A DNA stretch of 64,000 bases from Rhodococcus sp. UNC23MFCrub1.1 (GCF_000686025.1 NZ_JMLQ01000007.1:1-64000); one strand, 5' to 3'; shown: positions 10,138-19,287, numbered from the stretch's first letter. Program-made: numbers and translations. Notes: generated by a model not told the origin, from the sequence alone.

Positions 10138-11534
10138 CCCCCCGCAGAGCGTCTCTCCTGGTGGGCATCCTCGGCGCCGGTGTGGCCGTCGCGGTGGGCC
10201 TGCTGTCCGGCTCGAGCACCAGCGCCGCCCGGCTGCTCGCGGTGGGCCTGATCGGCATGGTGGTCGGCGTGACGGTCACCCTTGCCTCACCGAAATTCGT
10301 TTATGCCGCACTCGGATTCACGCTCGGTGGCATCCCGTTCGCGGTGATTCCCGGCGCGGGACCCGCGGTGCTGCTCCTCGCGGTCGCGGTGTGGGCCGCG
10401 ATGCTCACCCACCCGCCCCCTGTCCTGCGGGTGCGCAGCCTCGACGTGATGGTGGCGCTGCTCCTGCTCGTCTCGTTCGCCTCGGTCACCGAGAGTGCCA
10501 CCAGCGGAGTCCATGTCACCGAGTTCCTGAAATGGGCAGTGGCGACGTCACTGATCTTCCCGCTGCTCCGACTCGATGCGGTCGACCTGCGCCGCTTCGG
10601 CCTGTCCTACGTGTGCGGCGCGGCGGTGGGCGGCGGCGCCTCCCTCCTGATCCTGTTCTTCGACCGCACCGGGACGGCGATCTCCGTCCTGTCCCCCATC
10701 GGGTACGGGAACACCGGGACCATCGGCACCACGCTGCGCTGGTTCGAGGTGGGCGGCACGTCCATCCGTCGGTTGGCCGGCACCTACATCGACCCGAACG
10801 TGGCGGGCATCTTTCTGTTCCTCGGCTTCGCCCTCGCGTTGGCGTTGACCCGCGGGTGGATCCGCATCGTGTCGAGTGCCGTCATCGGTCTGGCGCTGAT
10901 GGCGACCCTGTCGCGCTCGGCCATCCTGTCGGTGATCGTCGCGCTGGCTGTGTACCTCGCGTTCCAGCGACTGCGGACACGGACCCGCGTGATCGTCGTG
11001 GCGGCCACGCTGCTGGGCGCGGCTGTCGCACTCGCCATCCCCGCCGTCAACGCGCGGTTCCTGTCCAGCTTCGGCTCGTCCGACCGCGGAACCGACGACA
11101 GGGCCCGCGCACTCGCGAACTTCCTTCCGTCGATGGACGGGCATTGGCTCTTCGGGCGCGGGTGGGGTGCCCTCGAGCTCATCGACGAGGTGGCCGGCTA
11201 CAACGCGAACTACGTCGCCAACACCCCGTTGCTGACGCTCTATCGCGGCGGCATCATCGTCGGCGTCGTGTTCCTCGCGCTGCTGCTGGCCGCGCTGGTC
11301 ATCGCGTACCGACGGATGCGCTCGTCGACGCACTGGCAGGCCGGTGTGATCGGTGCGGCCTTCATCGGATTCCTGCTCGTCGCACTGCAACTGGACTTCC
11401 CGGTGGTCACCAATCCGATCGTCACGATGGTGTTCTCGGTCTTCCTCGCTCTGCTCACAGTCAACCCGACACCCACACCGGACGACAGCGCCGTCGAACC
11501 CGATCATGCTCGACTGCAGGAGGTTCCACGGTGA
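10134..11534 (+). CDS. O-antigen ligase/polymerase-like membrane protein (Wzy-like)
   Basis: 466 residues with about 10-12 hydrophobic segments. A large extracytoplasmic loop holds the RRLAGTYIDPNVAG and LFGRGWG stretches; the latter resembles the G-x-G motif of the Wzy_C/WaaL domain. Proteins of this family polymerise lipid-linked repeat units or ligate glycans outside the membrane. Its place after a flippase and several glycosyltransferases supports polymerase. Starts at ATG overlapping the previous TGA. A polar, acidic tail of about 20 residues ends the protein and overlaps the next gene by four bases. Confidence 0.83.
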   Translation: MTPRRASLLVGILGAGVAVAVGLLSGSSTSAARLLAVGLIGMVVGVTVTLASPKFVYAALGFTLGGIPFAVIPGAGPAVLLLAVAVWAAMLTHPPPVLRVRSLDVMVALLLLVSFASVTESATSGVHVTEFLKWAVATSLIFPLLRLDAVDLRRFGLSYVCGAAVGGGASLLILFFDRTGTAISVLSPIGYGNTGTIGTTLRWFEVGGTSIRRLAGTYIDPNVAGIFLFLGFALALALTRGWIRIVSSAVIGLALMATLSRSAILSVIVALAVYLAFQRLRTRTRVIVVAATLLGAAVALAIPAVNARFLSSFGSSDRGTDDRARALANFLPSMDGHWLFGRGWGALELIDEVAGYNANYVANTPLLTLYRGGIIVGVVFLALLLAALVIAYRRMRSSTHWQAGVIGAAFIGFLLVALQLDFPVVTNPIVTMVFSVFLALLTVNPTPTPDDSAVEPDHARLQEVPR

Positions 11535-12760
11535 CCGATACTCCCGCTCCCGTCACCGCACCGCCGACCCAGCGGAAGGCCTGGATCGCCGGGCTGGAAG
11601 GCCCCCGCGGTGTCGCCGCGATCTGCGTCGTCCTCGCCCACGTGGCCGTGGTGCACACCCCGAACATCGTCGCGTCGACGCGGATCGACTTCCTGGGCCA
11701 GGCCCTCACGTTCTTCTTCGCGCTGTCCGGGTTCCTGCTCTACCTTCCGTACGTCACGCGCTTCGCCGACGGGGCAGCGTTCCCGAACACGAAGCGCTAC
11801 TTCGTCGCCCGCGTCCGACGGGTGTTTCCCGCCTACATCGTCATCTTCCTGATCGTGAACTTCGTCCTGGGCGCCGGCTACGTGGTGAATCCCGTGACGA
11901 GCGGCTGGGATCATTCCGCCGACGGCACCGGCACCATCACCGCGCCGCTGCCCCTCCTGGCGCACCTGACGCTGACGCAGTCGTACTTCCCCAGCACTCT
12001 GCAGACCGGAATCAATCCCTCCTGGTCGCTGAGCACCGAGTGGGGCTTCTACCTCGTCCTCCCGATCGCGGGCTTCCTGCTCTTCCGGTTCGGCCGCGGC
12101 GGCCGGCGACCCCTCGTGACCGCGCTGATCCCCGCGGTGGCGCTCATCGCGCTCGGACTGATCGCCAACACCATCGTCGGCAGGCTGCAGCACGCGAGCG
12201 GCCTCCCACCGCTCGAGCAGTACTGGGGACCGAACTGGGTTGCGGTGTTCTCGCGCAGCTTCCTCGCTCTCGCCGACCACTTCGCCTGGGGCATGGTGGC
12301 GGCCGTCGTCTACGCCGCGATCGCCCGGGGAGCCTTCTCCCGCTTGTCGACGTCGCGGTTGTCGGCGGTTCTCCTCAGCATCGCCGTCCTGGCGCTGTCC
12401 GGCTCGATGCTGCTGTTCGCGCTCGGATCTCGCTACATCTCCTCGGTGTTCGCGATCGCCTCGTGCGCCTCCATTCTCGCGATCGTCGCGCCTCTCGGCC
12501 GCGGCGAGGACTCCCGCCTCGCGAGGATGACCGACTGGGCGCCGCTCAAGTATCTCGGCATGGTCTCCCTGTCCTCCTATCTGTGGCACTACCCCGTTCT
12601 GGTCCTGGTCGGCCGTGCGGGGATTCCCATCCCGCCCACCGCACTCGGTCTCGTGTGGGGATTCGTACTGGTCATGTCTCTGACGGTGGCGCTCGGGTCG
12701 CTGACGTACTACCTGGTGGAACGACCGATGATGCGATGGCGAGCCGGACGTACCACGTGA
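11531..12760 (+). CDS. OafA-like membrane acyltransferase (acyltransferase 3 family)
   Basis: 409 residues with about ten membrane helices. The family signature RGVAAICVVLAHV near residue 28 contains the conserved arginine and histidine. ALSGFLLYLPYV and a RRVFPAYIVIF arginine-rich segment follow, and near the C-terminus come SLSSYLWHYPVL and YYLVERPMM, all hallmarks of acyltransferase 3. It probably O-acylates the surface polysaccharide across the membrane. It begins at GTG 11531, overlapping the polymerase stop (GTGA). The operon thus has two acylation systems, soluble hexapeptide enzymes and this membrane enzyme. Confidence 0.88.
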   Translation: MTDTPAPVTAPPTQRKAWIAGLEGPRGVAAICVVLAHVAVVHTPNIVASTRIDFLGQALTFFFALSGFLLYLPYVTRFADGAAFPNTKRYFVARVRRVFPAYIVIFLIVNFVLGAGYVVNPVTSGWDHSADGTGTITAPLPLLAHLTLTQSYFPSTLQTGINPSWSLSTEWGFYLVLPIAGFLLFRFGRGGRRPLVTALIPAVALIALGLIANTIVGRLQHASGLPPLEQYWGPNWVAVFSRSFLALADHFAWGMVAAVVYAAIARGAFSRLSTSRLSAVLLSIAVLALSGSMLLFALGSRYISSVFAIASCASILAIVAPLGRGEDSRLARMTDWAPLKYLGMVSLSSYLWHYPVLVLVGRAGIPIPPTALGLVWGFVLVMSLTVALGSLTYYLVERPMMRWRAGRTT

Positions 12761-14244
12761 ACCGACGGGGGTTCCTCGTGCTCGCGGCCGCGGCAGCGGC
12801 GGCCGGGTGCACGCGGGACCGGAGTGCGACGCCCGTGCCCGAGGAACTCCAGGCGCCTCCCCGGGTACTCGGCTACTCCACCGGGTCGTCCATCCTGTGG
12901 GCCGACGACGCGGACGTCTCGCGGACGATGGCCGCGGTCCGCGACGGGGGGGCGACATCGGTTCGTATCGACGTCTCGTGGCGCTTCGCCGAACCTGCTC
13001 GGGGTCAGTACGACTGGCGACCCTCCGATCGGGTGGTCGACGCTGCCAGGGCGGCCGGCCTGGACGTGGTGGCCACGCTGACCACGACACCGGCGTGGGC
13101 GGCCATCGGGTTCTCCGACCTCGCCGCAGCGGCTCCCCGGAACCCGCAGGAGTACGGCGTGTTCGCGGGCGTCGTCGCCGATCGGTATCGCGGGCGGGTG
13201 TCGACCTACGAGATCTGGAACGAGCCGAACGGCCGACTGTTCTTCTGGCCGAACCCCGACCCCGCCCGGTACACCGCCATGCTGCGGTCCGCCTTCACCG
13301 CCGTCACCGCGTCCGATCCCGACGCCGTCGTCGTGGCCGGGGCACTGGGCAACACGGACACCACCGACGGCCGGATGGACTCGAACGAGTTCCTCGTGGG
13401 TATGTACGACGCCGGTGCGGCCGGGTCGTTCCACGCGCTCTCGTACCACGCGTACGACTACGGCACCACCCTCGCCGACGCCGGCCTGTACCCCAATTCG
13501 GCTGTGCAGCAGATCATCAGGATGCGGCAGACGATGGTGGCGCACGGGGATGCGGCGGCACGCATCTGGATCACCGAGTACGGCGCACCCGACACCGGCG
13601 TGGACGCGGACACGCAGGCGCGGCTCATCGTGGAGTCGGCGCAGCAGTGGGGTGAGGTGCCGTACGGCGGGCCGTTCTACGTCTACACCGTCCGTGACGG
13701 CGACAGCCTGTCCCCCGATCCGGAGGCCCGCTTCGGCGTGCTCGACGATGCCTTCGTACCCAAACCCGTCTACGGACAGTTGGCCGCACTGGCCGCGGCG
13801 GGGCTGCCCCAGCGCGACATCGCGGACCAGTTCGATGCCGCCGCATCCACCGACTTGGGCGAGCCGTGGGGCCCGGTCTTCGCACTCCCCGCGGGCTCGG
13901 GCCGCCAATACACCCACGGCAGTCTGTACTCGACCGCGAGCGGCTGGCTCACCTCACCGCCGGCGGTCGCCGACATCGCACGCACCACTGGGCTCGTTCC
14001 GGCGGGCCCGTTCCACGACGGATACCAGGACCTGCTGGCCGACGGCGGGATCCGGGTGTTCTCCGATCCGCGCTTCGGCACATGGGCCGTCGTCGGCGCG
14101 ATCCTCGATCAGTGGCGGCCGGAGCTCGGGTTCCCGGTCACCGGGGAGTACGAGACGCCCGACGGTCAGCGCGTCGTGGACTTCGAGTCCGGCCGCATCC
14201 TGTGGAACCCGACGGACGGGGCAGTGGTGGTCCGCGACCGGTGA
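12757..14244 (+). CDS. Tat-type lipoprotein glycoside hydrolase with LGFP-like C-terminus
   Basis: 495 residues. The N-terminus NRRGFLVLAAAAAAAGC is a twin-arginine signal ending in a lipobox (AAGC), so a Tat-exported lipoprotein is likely. The catalytic (beta/alpha)8 domain resembles GH39/cellulase-like families: IWNEPNG carries the acid/base glutamate (after about residue 150) and WITEYGAP the probable nucleophile. The C-terminal 110 residues resemble LGFP modules, which in mycolic-acid bacteria associate proteins with the cell wall (PELGFPVTGEYETPDGQR is one repeat). It is probably a glycanase that trims or releases the polysaccharide made by this operon. GTG at 12757 overlaps the previous stop; an in-frame ATG at 12736 is an alternative. 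Confidence 0.84.
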   Translation: MNRRGFLVLAAAAAAAGCTRDRSATPVPEELQAPPRVLGYSTGSSILWADDADVSRTMAAVRDGGATSVRIDVSWRFAEPARGQYDWRPSDRVVDAARAAGLDVVATLTTTPAWAAIGFSDLAAAAPRNPQEYGVFAGVVADRYRGRVSTYEIWNEPNGRLFFWPNPDPARYTAMLRSAFTAVTASDPDAVVVAGALGNTDTTDGRMDSNEFLVGMYDAGAAGSFHALSYHAYDYGTTLADAGLYPNSAVQQIIRMRQTMVAHGDAAARIWITEYGAPDTGVDADTQARLIVESAQQWGEVPYGGPFYVYTVRDGDSLSPDPEARFGVLDDAFVPKPVYGQLAALAAAGLPQRDIADQFDAAASTDLGEPWGPVFALPAGSGRQYTHGSLYSTASGWLTSPPAVADIARTTGLVPAGPFHDGYQDLLADGGIRVFSDPRFGTWAVVGAILDQWRPELGFPVTGEYETPDGQRVVDFESGRILWNPTDGAVVVRDR

Positions 14245-14319
14245 CGCGGCTGGGCGCGCTGTGCCGGGTTTCCGCTGACGTCGCCAATGCTGGACATAGC
14301 GACACCGTTTCGGCGGCCG

Positions 14320-14490
14320 CTACTCGAGCGTGACGGGCGTCCGGGGAATGCGGTTCAGAGGCGTCTCCTCGCGCAGGATGCGAGCCCCATCCTCGATGTC
14401 CGCATTGTGAATGGCACGGCCCATGACGACGCCGATGACCAGGGCTGCGACAACCCAGACGGCGCCGATGCCGTAGACGATCCACCACAT
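14320..14490 (-). CDS. small single-helix membrane protein
   Basis: 56 residues: MWWIVYGIGAVWVVAALV starts one membrane helix, then a GRAIHNAD motif and a polar tail. The frame runs open to 14661, but homology with the 52-residue protein at 30220-30378 starts at the MWW. The two share MWW-V-G--AVW-V and G-AIH-AD-E. Function unknown; such proteins often modulate membrane complexes. No close operon partner: it lies alone downstream of the polysaccharide operon and convergent to it. Confidence 0.6.
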   Translation of the reverse strand: MWWIVYGIGAVWVVAALVIGVVMGRAIHNADIEDGARILREETPLNRIPRTPVTLE

Positions 14491-14729
14491 CGCACGAGTG
14501 TGACACCGAAATCCGGAAATGTGACCATAAATGGCAATGAAACCATTGAGAACGTTTCTCGGCGGGGTTCGAAGCGCCACCACGGGCGTCTTCGGTACGC
14601 GATCCGCACCACAGAACCTGTCATTCGATCGGAGGACGGGGTCAACGACGCTTCCGCGCACCCGGCCTGTTCAGGCGTGTTTCGAGTTCTTCGACGCCGA
14701 GGACGAGTCGGATGAGATGACGGGATGAC

Positions 14730-14758
14730 TTGCAGCAGAAACAGCGGATGGCCATACT
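14730..14758 (+). promoter_or_regulatory. candidate promoter for a leaderless small ORF
   Basis: TTGCAG (14730-14735) and CATACT (14753-14758) are separated by 17 bases. The ATG at 14765 begins six bases after the -10, the spacing expected for leaderless transcripts in actinobacteria. Both hexamers match consensus only partly. Confidence 0.3.
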
Positions 14759-14764
14759 TTCCGC

Positions 14765-14893
14765 ATGGTCAGACGACGTTCGCGCATTGTTGCGCCCGAT
14801 AAACCGACGCTCGGACAAGTCAGTTCCGTCGGTGTCAGCTTCGTCGCTTTTCTCGTGTTGCTGTTTCTCTGCATCAGCCACGGCCTTCTCTAG
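14765..14893 (+). CDS. putative 42-residue membrane peptide
   Basis: Short open frame ATG 14765 to TAG 14893. It has a basic N-terminus (MVRRRSR) and one hydrophobic helix (VGVSFVAFLVLLFLCI). There is no recognisable family. Support comes from the basic-then-hydrophobic layout and the promoter-like hexamers immediately upstream; there is no ribosome site. It occupies part of the otherwise gene-free 14491-14970 stretch. It may be chance. Confidence 0.3.
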   Translation: MVRRRSRIVAPDKPTLGQVSSVGVSFVAFLVLLFLCISHGLL

Positions 14894-14923
14894 ATTCGGC
14901 CCACTTGCGCGCATGTAGGCAAA

Positions 14924-14939
14924 TCGAACACACGTTCGA
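14924..14939 (+). promoter_or_regulatory. LexA (SOS) box upstream of the DUF222-HNH gene
   Basis: TCGAACACACGTTCGA is a perfect 16-base match to the mycobacterial/actinobacterial LexA box TCGAAC-N4-GTTCGA. It ends 31 bases before the ATG at 14971. LexA should repress the gene until DNA damage. Several 13E12-family (DUF222) genes of M. tuberculosis are known to be damage-inducible with such boxes. Confidence 0.85.
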
Positions 14940-14970
14940 TTCATGTCGGTGGGTCGCGGTACTGTGAGGC

Positions 14971-16407
14971 ATGTTTTCGGGGGGGAACGCAGGGGATGGT
15001 CGTCGTGACGACGGCTCCATCGGCGACCCCGTTCTCGCCCAGCTCGTCGATGCGCAGGAGGAGCTGACGCGCCGCATCGCGGCCTACGACACTCAGCACA
15101 TCGGGACGGCCGACCGTCTCGCCCTTCTGGTGCGGGACGAGAAGGTGACGCGGTCGCGGCAGGCGCAGGCTCACGTGTGGCTGGCCGAGCTCGTCCAGCA
15201 GCGCGGCTTCGAGGAGACCGGAGCACACAACGCCGATGCGCTGGCTCAACTCTTGACCATCGACCGCGCAGCCGCCGTCGCGCGACTGTCCGTGGCCGCT
15301 CAGCTCGGCAACAGGACCACCCTGCTCGGCGACGTCATGGAACCCGAGCTGCCCGCCACCGCCGCGGCGCTGCGCGACGGTGCCATCGACTCGGCCCATG
15401 TGAAGGTGATCCGGAAGTTCGACAAGAATCTCCCCGCCGCTGTGGATGCAGACACCCGCGCCCACGCAGAGCGTCACCTGGCCGACGCGGCGCGCGAGGT
15501 GCGTCCCGCGGAGCTCACGGCTCTCGCCGAGCGCATCACCGCGCACATCGTCGAGGAAGGCGAGTTCGAGCTCCCGCCGGAGCGCGTCCGCAAGCGCGGC
15601 ATCTTCATGGGCAAGCAGGACAGCGACGGGATGCGCAGCGGCAGGTTCGTTCTCGATCCCGAGACCGCGGCGTACTTCGACGCCTACAACAGCAAGTACG
15701 CGGCGCTCGGAGTGGGCAATCCCGAGGACACACGCGCGCCCGTCATCGGAGAACCGGACGACGAGACCCGCCAGCGCGACACCCGGACCACACCGCAACG
15801 ACGGCACGACGCCCTCAAGCTGCTACTACGCGACACACTGTCCTCCGACGATCTCGGCAAGCACCGCGGTGTGCCGGTCAAGGTCATCATCGTCGCCCGT
15901 CTCGAGGACCTGATCCGAGGCACCGGACTGGCCACCACCGCAACGGGTTCCACCATGCCGATCCGCGACGTCATCCGCATGGGGTCGCACGCCGATCACT
16001 ACCTCGCTGTCTTCGGCGACGACGACGGCAGGCCACTGCACTTCGGCCGCACCCGCCGCATCGCCAGTGAGGACCAGCGCCTCGTCCTCATGGCCACAGA
16101 CCGCGGATGCACCGCACCGGGATGCGATCGCCCCGCCGTCGCCACGCAGGCGCACCACATCCACGAGTGGCAGGACGGCGGGCCCACCGACATCGAGTCG
16201 CTCACCTTCGTGTGCGACATGCACCATCCAATGGTCCATGACGGAGCACTCGGATGGTCCACCACCACAGCGCCGCCAGGCCATCCCTACGCCGGGCGCA
16301 CTCTGTGGCACCCGCCTGCCCTCATCGACCCGTCGAGGACGGGCCGGGTGAACCACTATCACCACCCACAGGACTATCTGTGGGAGGACGACGAGCCGGC
16401 GGCATGA
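14971..16407 (+). CDS. DUF222 / HNH endonuclease (13E12 repeat family)
   Basis: 478 residues. The helical DUF222 domain covers about residues 15-330. A C-terminal HNH nuclease has the zinc ligands CTAPGC and a later CDMHH, and the catalytic AHHIHEW stretch. These proteins are multicopy in mycolic-acid actinobacteria; their substrate is unknown, but some are part of the SOS response. Here a perfect LexA box lies just upstream. The start ATG 14971 follows the box with no strong ribosome site, so the transcript may have a very short leader. The 3' end overlaps the convergent DUF72 gene by 34 bases. Confidence 0.9.
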   Translation: MFSGGNAGDGRRDDGSIGDPVLAQLVDAQEELTRRIAAYDTQHIGTADRLALLVRDEKVTRSRQAQAHVWLAELVQQRGFEETGAHNADALAQLLTIDRAAAVARLSVAAQLGNRTTLLGDVMEPELPATAAALRDGAIDSAHVKVIRKFDKNLPAAVDADTRAHAERHLADAAREVRPAELTALAERITAHIVEEGEFELPPERVRKRGIFMGKQDSDGMRSGRFVLDPETAAYFDAYNSKYAALGVGNPEDTRAPVIGEPDDETRQRDTRTTPQRRHDALKLLLRDTLSSDDLGKHRGVPVKVIIVARLEDLIRGTGLATTATGSTMPIRDVIRMGSHADHYLAVFGDDDGRPLHFGRTRRIASEDQRLVLMATDRGCTAPGCDRPAVATQAHHIHEWQDGGPTDIESLTFVCDMHHPMVHDGALGWSTTTAPPGHPYAGRTLWHPPALIDPSRTGRVNHYHHPQDYLWEDDEPAA

Positions 16408-17213
16408 GTCATCTCGCTGAGTCGCAACGCATCCCACGGCGCGAAGCCCTTCGCGTCGTTGTCGAAGTAGACGTACACGTCTCGCTTCGCAGCGCGCCAC
16501 TCACCGATGCGCTCGGCCCACCGGCCGAGCGCCTCGTCGGAGTACCCACTCGTGTACGGCTCGGTGTCGCCGTGCAGCCGGACGTAGACCACGTCGCTGG
16601 TCACCTCGGTGAGCATCGGGAACTTCCCCGCCGAGTCGGCCACCACGCACCCGATGCCCTGTGCCCGCATCAGCTCGTACGCCTCCGCTGAGTCGAAGCT
16701 CGGGTGCCGCGCCTCGAGGCAGTGGCGCAGTGGACGGTCCTCGTCGACGTCCAGGAACACGCGGTCGTCGGCGAGCTTGTCGTCGTGCTTCTCCCCCAGC
16801 CGAGCGGCCTCCGTCGTCGACCGCGGCAACAGCGCGAAGAAGTCGGCCATCCGCGAAGCGTCGAAACGGAACGTGGCCGGCAGCTGCCACAGGATCGGGC
16901 CGAGCCGCGGGCCCAGCGCCAGAACACCCGACGCGAAGAAGTTGCCCAGCGCCGCATCCACTCCGACAAGCTTCTTCATGTGGGTGACGAAGCGAGGACC
17001 CTTCACTGCGAACACGAAACCCTCGGGTGTCTCCGCACGCCAACGCTGGTAACTCGACATCCGCTGCAGGGAGTAGAACGAGCCGTTGATCTCGATGGAG
17101 GTCAGTGCACGGGAGGCGTACTCGAGCTCACGGCGCTGCGCCAGGCCTGCGGGATAGAAGTCGCCCCGCCAGCCCGCGTAGCGCCACCCGGAGATGCCGA
17201 TGCGCAGTTCCAT
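16374..17213 (-). CDS. DUF72 domain protein (YecE-like)
   Basis: 279 residues, full-length DUF72 TIM-barrel. It has the N-terminal IGISGWRYAGWRGDFYP signature, EINGSFYSLQ, and a C-terminal VYVYFDNDAKGFAPWDA, the family's conserved FNN-like motif. The biochemical role is not established. Starts at ATG 17213; the final 34 bases overlap the DUF222 gene on the other strand. It looks monocistronic. Confidence 0.88.
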   Translation of the reverse strand: MELRIGISGWRYAGWRGDFYPAGLAQRRELEYASRALTSIEINGSFYSLQRMSSYQRWRAETPEGFVFAVKGPRFVTHMKKLVGVDAALGNFFASGVLALGPRLGPILWQLPATFRFDASRMADFFALLPRSTTEAARLGEKHDDKLADDRVFLDVDEDRPLRHCLEARHPSFDSAEAYELMRAQGIGCVVADSAGKFPMLTEVTSDVVYVRLHGDTEPYTSGYSDEALGRWAERIGEWRAAKRDVYVYFDNDAKGFAPWDALRLSEMTHAAGSSSSHR

Positions 17214-17288
17214 CGGCTACCTCCCGTCCTCTCGGCCTCCGTCAGCAGGTACCCGCACACCGAGCTGCGACACATGGGCCTGGTGCGA

Positions 17289-18104
17289 TCACGGTCGCGG
17301 TGGCCAGGCGGCCCAGCCGTCAGGAAGTGAGCTGAGAATATGGTCCGCGGCGTCGAGACGTGCTGCGGGGATACCGTCGGAACCGGTCCGCCCCGAGCTC
17401 GCGCCGTCGGGAAAGGTGAATGCGTACCCGACCATCGGACGGAGCCCGCGCTTCACACTCTCCCGATAGTTGCCGTTCACGACCGCGAACACCTGACGCT
17501 CGAGGCCGTCGGCTTCGACCTGCCAGGTCGAGTCGCACGCGTCGCACCCGCAGCTCGGGAAGTAGAAATCGTGCAGCAGACCAGCGTGCATCCCGATCCC
17601 GGGGTAGGACGTGAAGATCAGTGTCAGTGTCGCGCAGTCGGAATCGCTCGGTCGCATTCGAACAGCACGGGTCGTATCGCGATGCGGCCGAACCAAGTCC
17701 GCCACCGCCTCCGGACCCTCGTCGAACTCGACGTCGTAGGTGTCGCCCAGGTGCTCGATGAGGGCGTCGGCGACGACGTGAAGGGGTGCATAGCGTTCGA
17801 GGTGTTCGGTCACGGAATACGCACTCTCGGGCGGGGAGTCGGCCCACAGGTTCCCGTAGTCGATGACCCGACCGTCGGAGTCGCGGAACACCGGCTCCTC
17901 GATCGTGGGGCGTACGTACGAACTCACGTCAGTCATCCCCTCTCTCGCTGCGAGCAGTCCGATCGGCGCTACTGCCCGGTCGGTGCGGGGATCGCGCCAC
18001 ACCGCGACACACGCGTCGACCATCTGGGTGGGCGCACCCATTCCGGAGTCGGGGAGCAGCGGAAACGTCCATTCGTCGACGTACTCGAGATCGGGGCCCC
18101 ACAT
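17289..18104 (-). CDS. conserved hypothetical protein
   Basis: 271 residues from ATG 18104. A mixed alpha/beta composition without signal or membrane segments. It has a cysteine pair segment SCGCDACDS in the second half, which could bind a metal, and a GYAFTFPDG stretch. From memory it resembles an actinobacterial family called DUF6226, but I cannot confirm this. The frame is open to 18512, yet that extension runs antisense through the gene at 18181-18537, so the shorter start is chosen. Confidence 0.72.
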   Translation of the reverse strand: MWGPDLEYVDEWTFPLLPDSGMGAPTQMVDACVAVWRDPRTDRAVAPIGLLAAREGMTDVSSYVRPTIEEPVFRDSDGRVIDYGNLWADSPPESAYSVTEHLERYAPLHVVADALIEHLGDTYDVEFDEGPEAVADLVRPHRDTTRAVRMRPSDSDCATLTLIFTSYPGIGMHAGLLHDFYFPSCGCDACDSTWQVEADGLERQVFAVVNGNYRESVKRGLRPMVGYAFTFPDGASSGRTGSDGIPAARLDAADHILSSLPDGWAAWPPRP

Positions 18105-18180
18105 CGGTCCAGTGTGGCAAGCATTCCGGTGCTCGGAAAACTGTTTTTCACGATCCCGTCGACACCGTACGGTTCGGTGC

Positions 18181-18537
18181 ATGGACGAGGTCGTGACCCG
18201 ACGGAAGAACCAGCCACCGCCCCGACATGTGGTCTTCGACGATCTCGCGCATCCGGGTCGAGAGACCAGACGACCGTGGTTGCACCTGCTCGATGACGAG
18301 ACGCTTCCGCGCGTCATCGAGTCCGAGCCGCCGTCGCTGATCGTGTGGTCGTCGCTCTGGCCGGCGAGACCCGATGCTCTCATTCGATTCGACCTGGCCG
18401 ACGGTGGCGCTGGGACGAACCTCCGGTGGACATTGCTCCTCGACCCACCGCGCCCGGACGACGACGCCGTTCGCAGCTTGCGCAAGCGCATCGACAGGCT
18501 GATCAATGGCAACCTCCGCCATACCTACGGCCAGTGA
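18181..18537 (+). CDS. small hypothetical protein, possibly SRPBCC-like
   Basis: 118 residues from ATG 18181. It contains LIVWSSLWPARPDALIRFDL and NLRWTLLLDPP, alternating strands that resemble the sheet of SRPBCC/START-type ligand-binding proteins. It ends with a basic helix (RKRIDRLINGNLRHTYGQ). This is a fold guess only. It is divergent from the gene at 17289 with 76 bases between them. I see no operon partner. Confidence 0.6.
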   Translation: MDEVVTRRKNQPPPRHVVFDDLAHPGRETRRPWLHLLDDETLPRVIESEPPSLIVWSSLWPARPDALIRFDLADGGAGTNLRWTLLLDPPRPDDDAVRSLRKRIDRLINGNLRHTYGQ

Positions 18538-18585
18538 CCGACCGGTGCGGTGGACGGGAGCGTGCGAGCAACCATGACGCCGGGA

Positions 18586-19287
18586 TCAGGGGCCGTCCAG
18601 CACCCGCTCCAGCGGCACGTTCGGGATCGTGATCCCCCTCGACGCGCCGAGGCCGGTGATCTGCAGCCAGATGGTGTCGGCGAGGAAGGCGGCGAAGGTG
18701 TCGAGATCGACCGAATCCTCCTGTGCGCGCCACGTTCTCACCGCGCCGACGCAGCCGGAGATGAGGCTCGACACCCACGGTCCGACCAGGCGCAGGTCGT
18801 CGTCGCCCAGGTCGGCGTCGACGAGGGCGAGGAATCCGCCGACGGCCACCTCGATCTTCTCGGCGACGCGGGCGATGGTGCTCTGCAGCGGTGATTCGGA
18901 CGATCCGGTGACGTTCTGCTCGATGACGTACGTCCAGGTGGGGTGGGCCACCACCCAGCGCACGTACGAGTCGACCACCCGTTGCACCACCGAGCGTGGC
19001 AGACCCTCGAGTGTCACCGACGCCGTCAGGGTGTGTTCCAGCTGCTCACAGATGGTGCGCTGGATGGCGACGTCGAGGTCAGCCCTGTCGGCGAAGTAGC
19101 GGTAGATGCCGGTGCGATGGATGCGCGCCTCGTCGGCGATCTGCTGCGCCGTGACCCACTCCCCCGGATGCACGCCCCGCTCGAGCACGTCGAGGGCAGC
19201 GGCGATCACCTGACGGCGGCGGTCGGCGTTGTGCTGATCCCACCGTCGCCTCCGGCCGTCACCGGAGGTGGTGCGCTCGGTGCTCAT
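18586..19287 (-). CDS. TetR family transcriptional regulator
   Basis: 233 residues. The N-terminal helix-turn-helix region reads RRQVIAAALDVLERG, then ITAQQ-like (TAQQIADEARIHRTGIYRYFADRADL), typical of TetR (about residues 20-70). The effector domain is unassigned. It is third in a tight minus-strand operon after the AurF-like gene and fprB, 14 bases after the fprB stop. It is therefore a good candidate repressor of that operon, acting at the inverted repeat 21976-21998. ATG 19287 is used; earlier in-frame sequence is arginine-rich noise overlapping fprB. Confidence 0.87.
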   Translation of the reverse strand: MSTERTTSGDGRRRRWDQHNADRRRQVIAAALDVLERGVHPGEWVTAQQIADEARIHRTGIYRYFADRADLDVAIQRTICEQLEHTLTASVTLEGLPRSVVQRVVDSYVRWVVAHPTWTYVIEQNVTGSSESPLQSTIARVAEKIEVAVGGFLALVDADLGDDDLRLVGPWVSSLISGCVGAVRTWRAQEDSVDLDTFAAFLADTIWLQITGLGASRGITIPNVPLERVLDGP

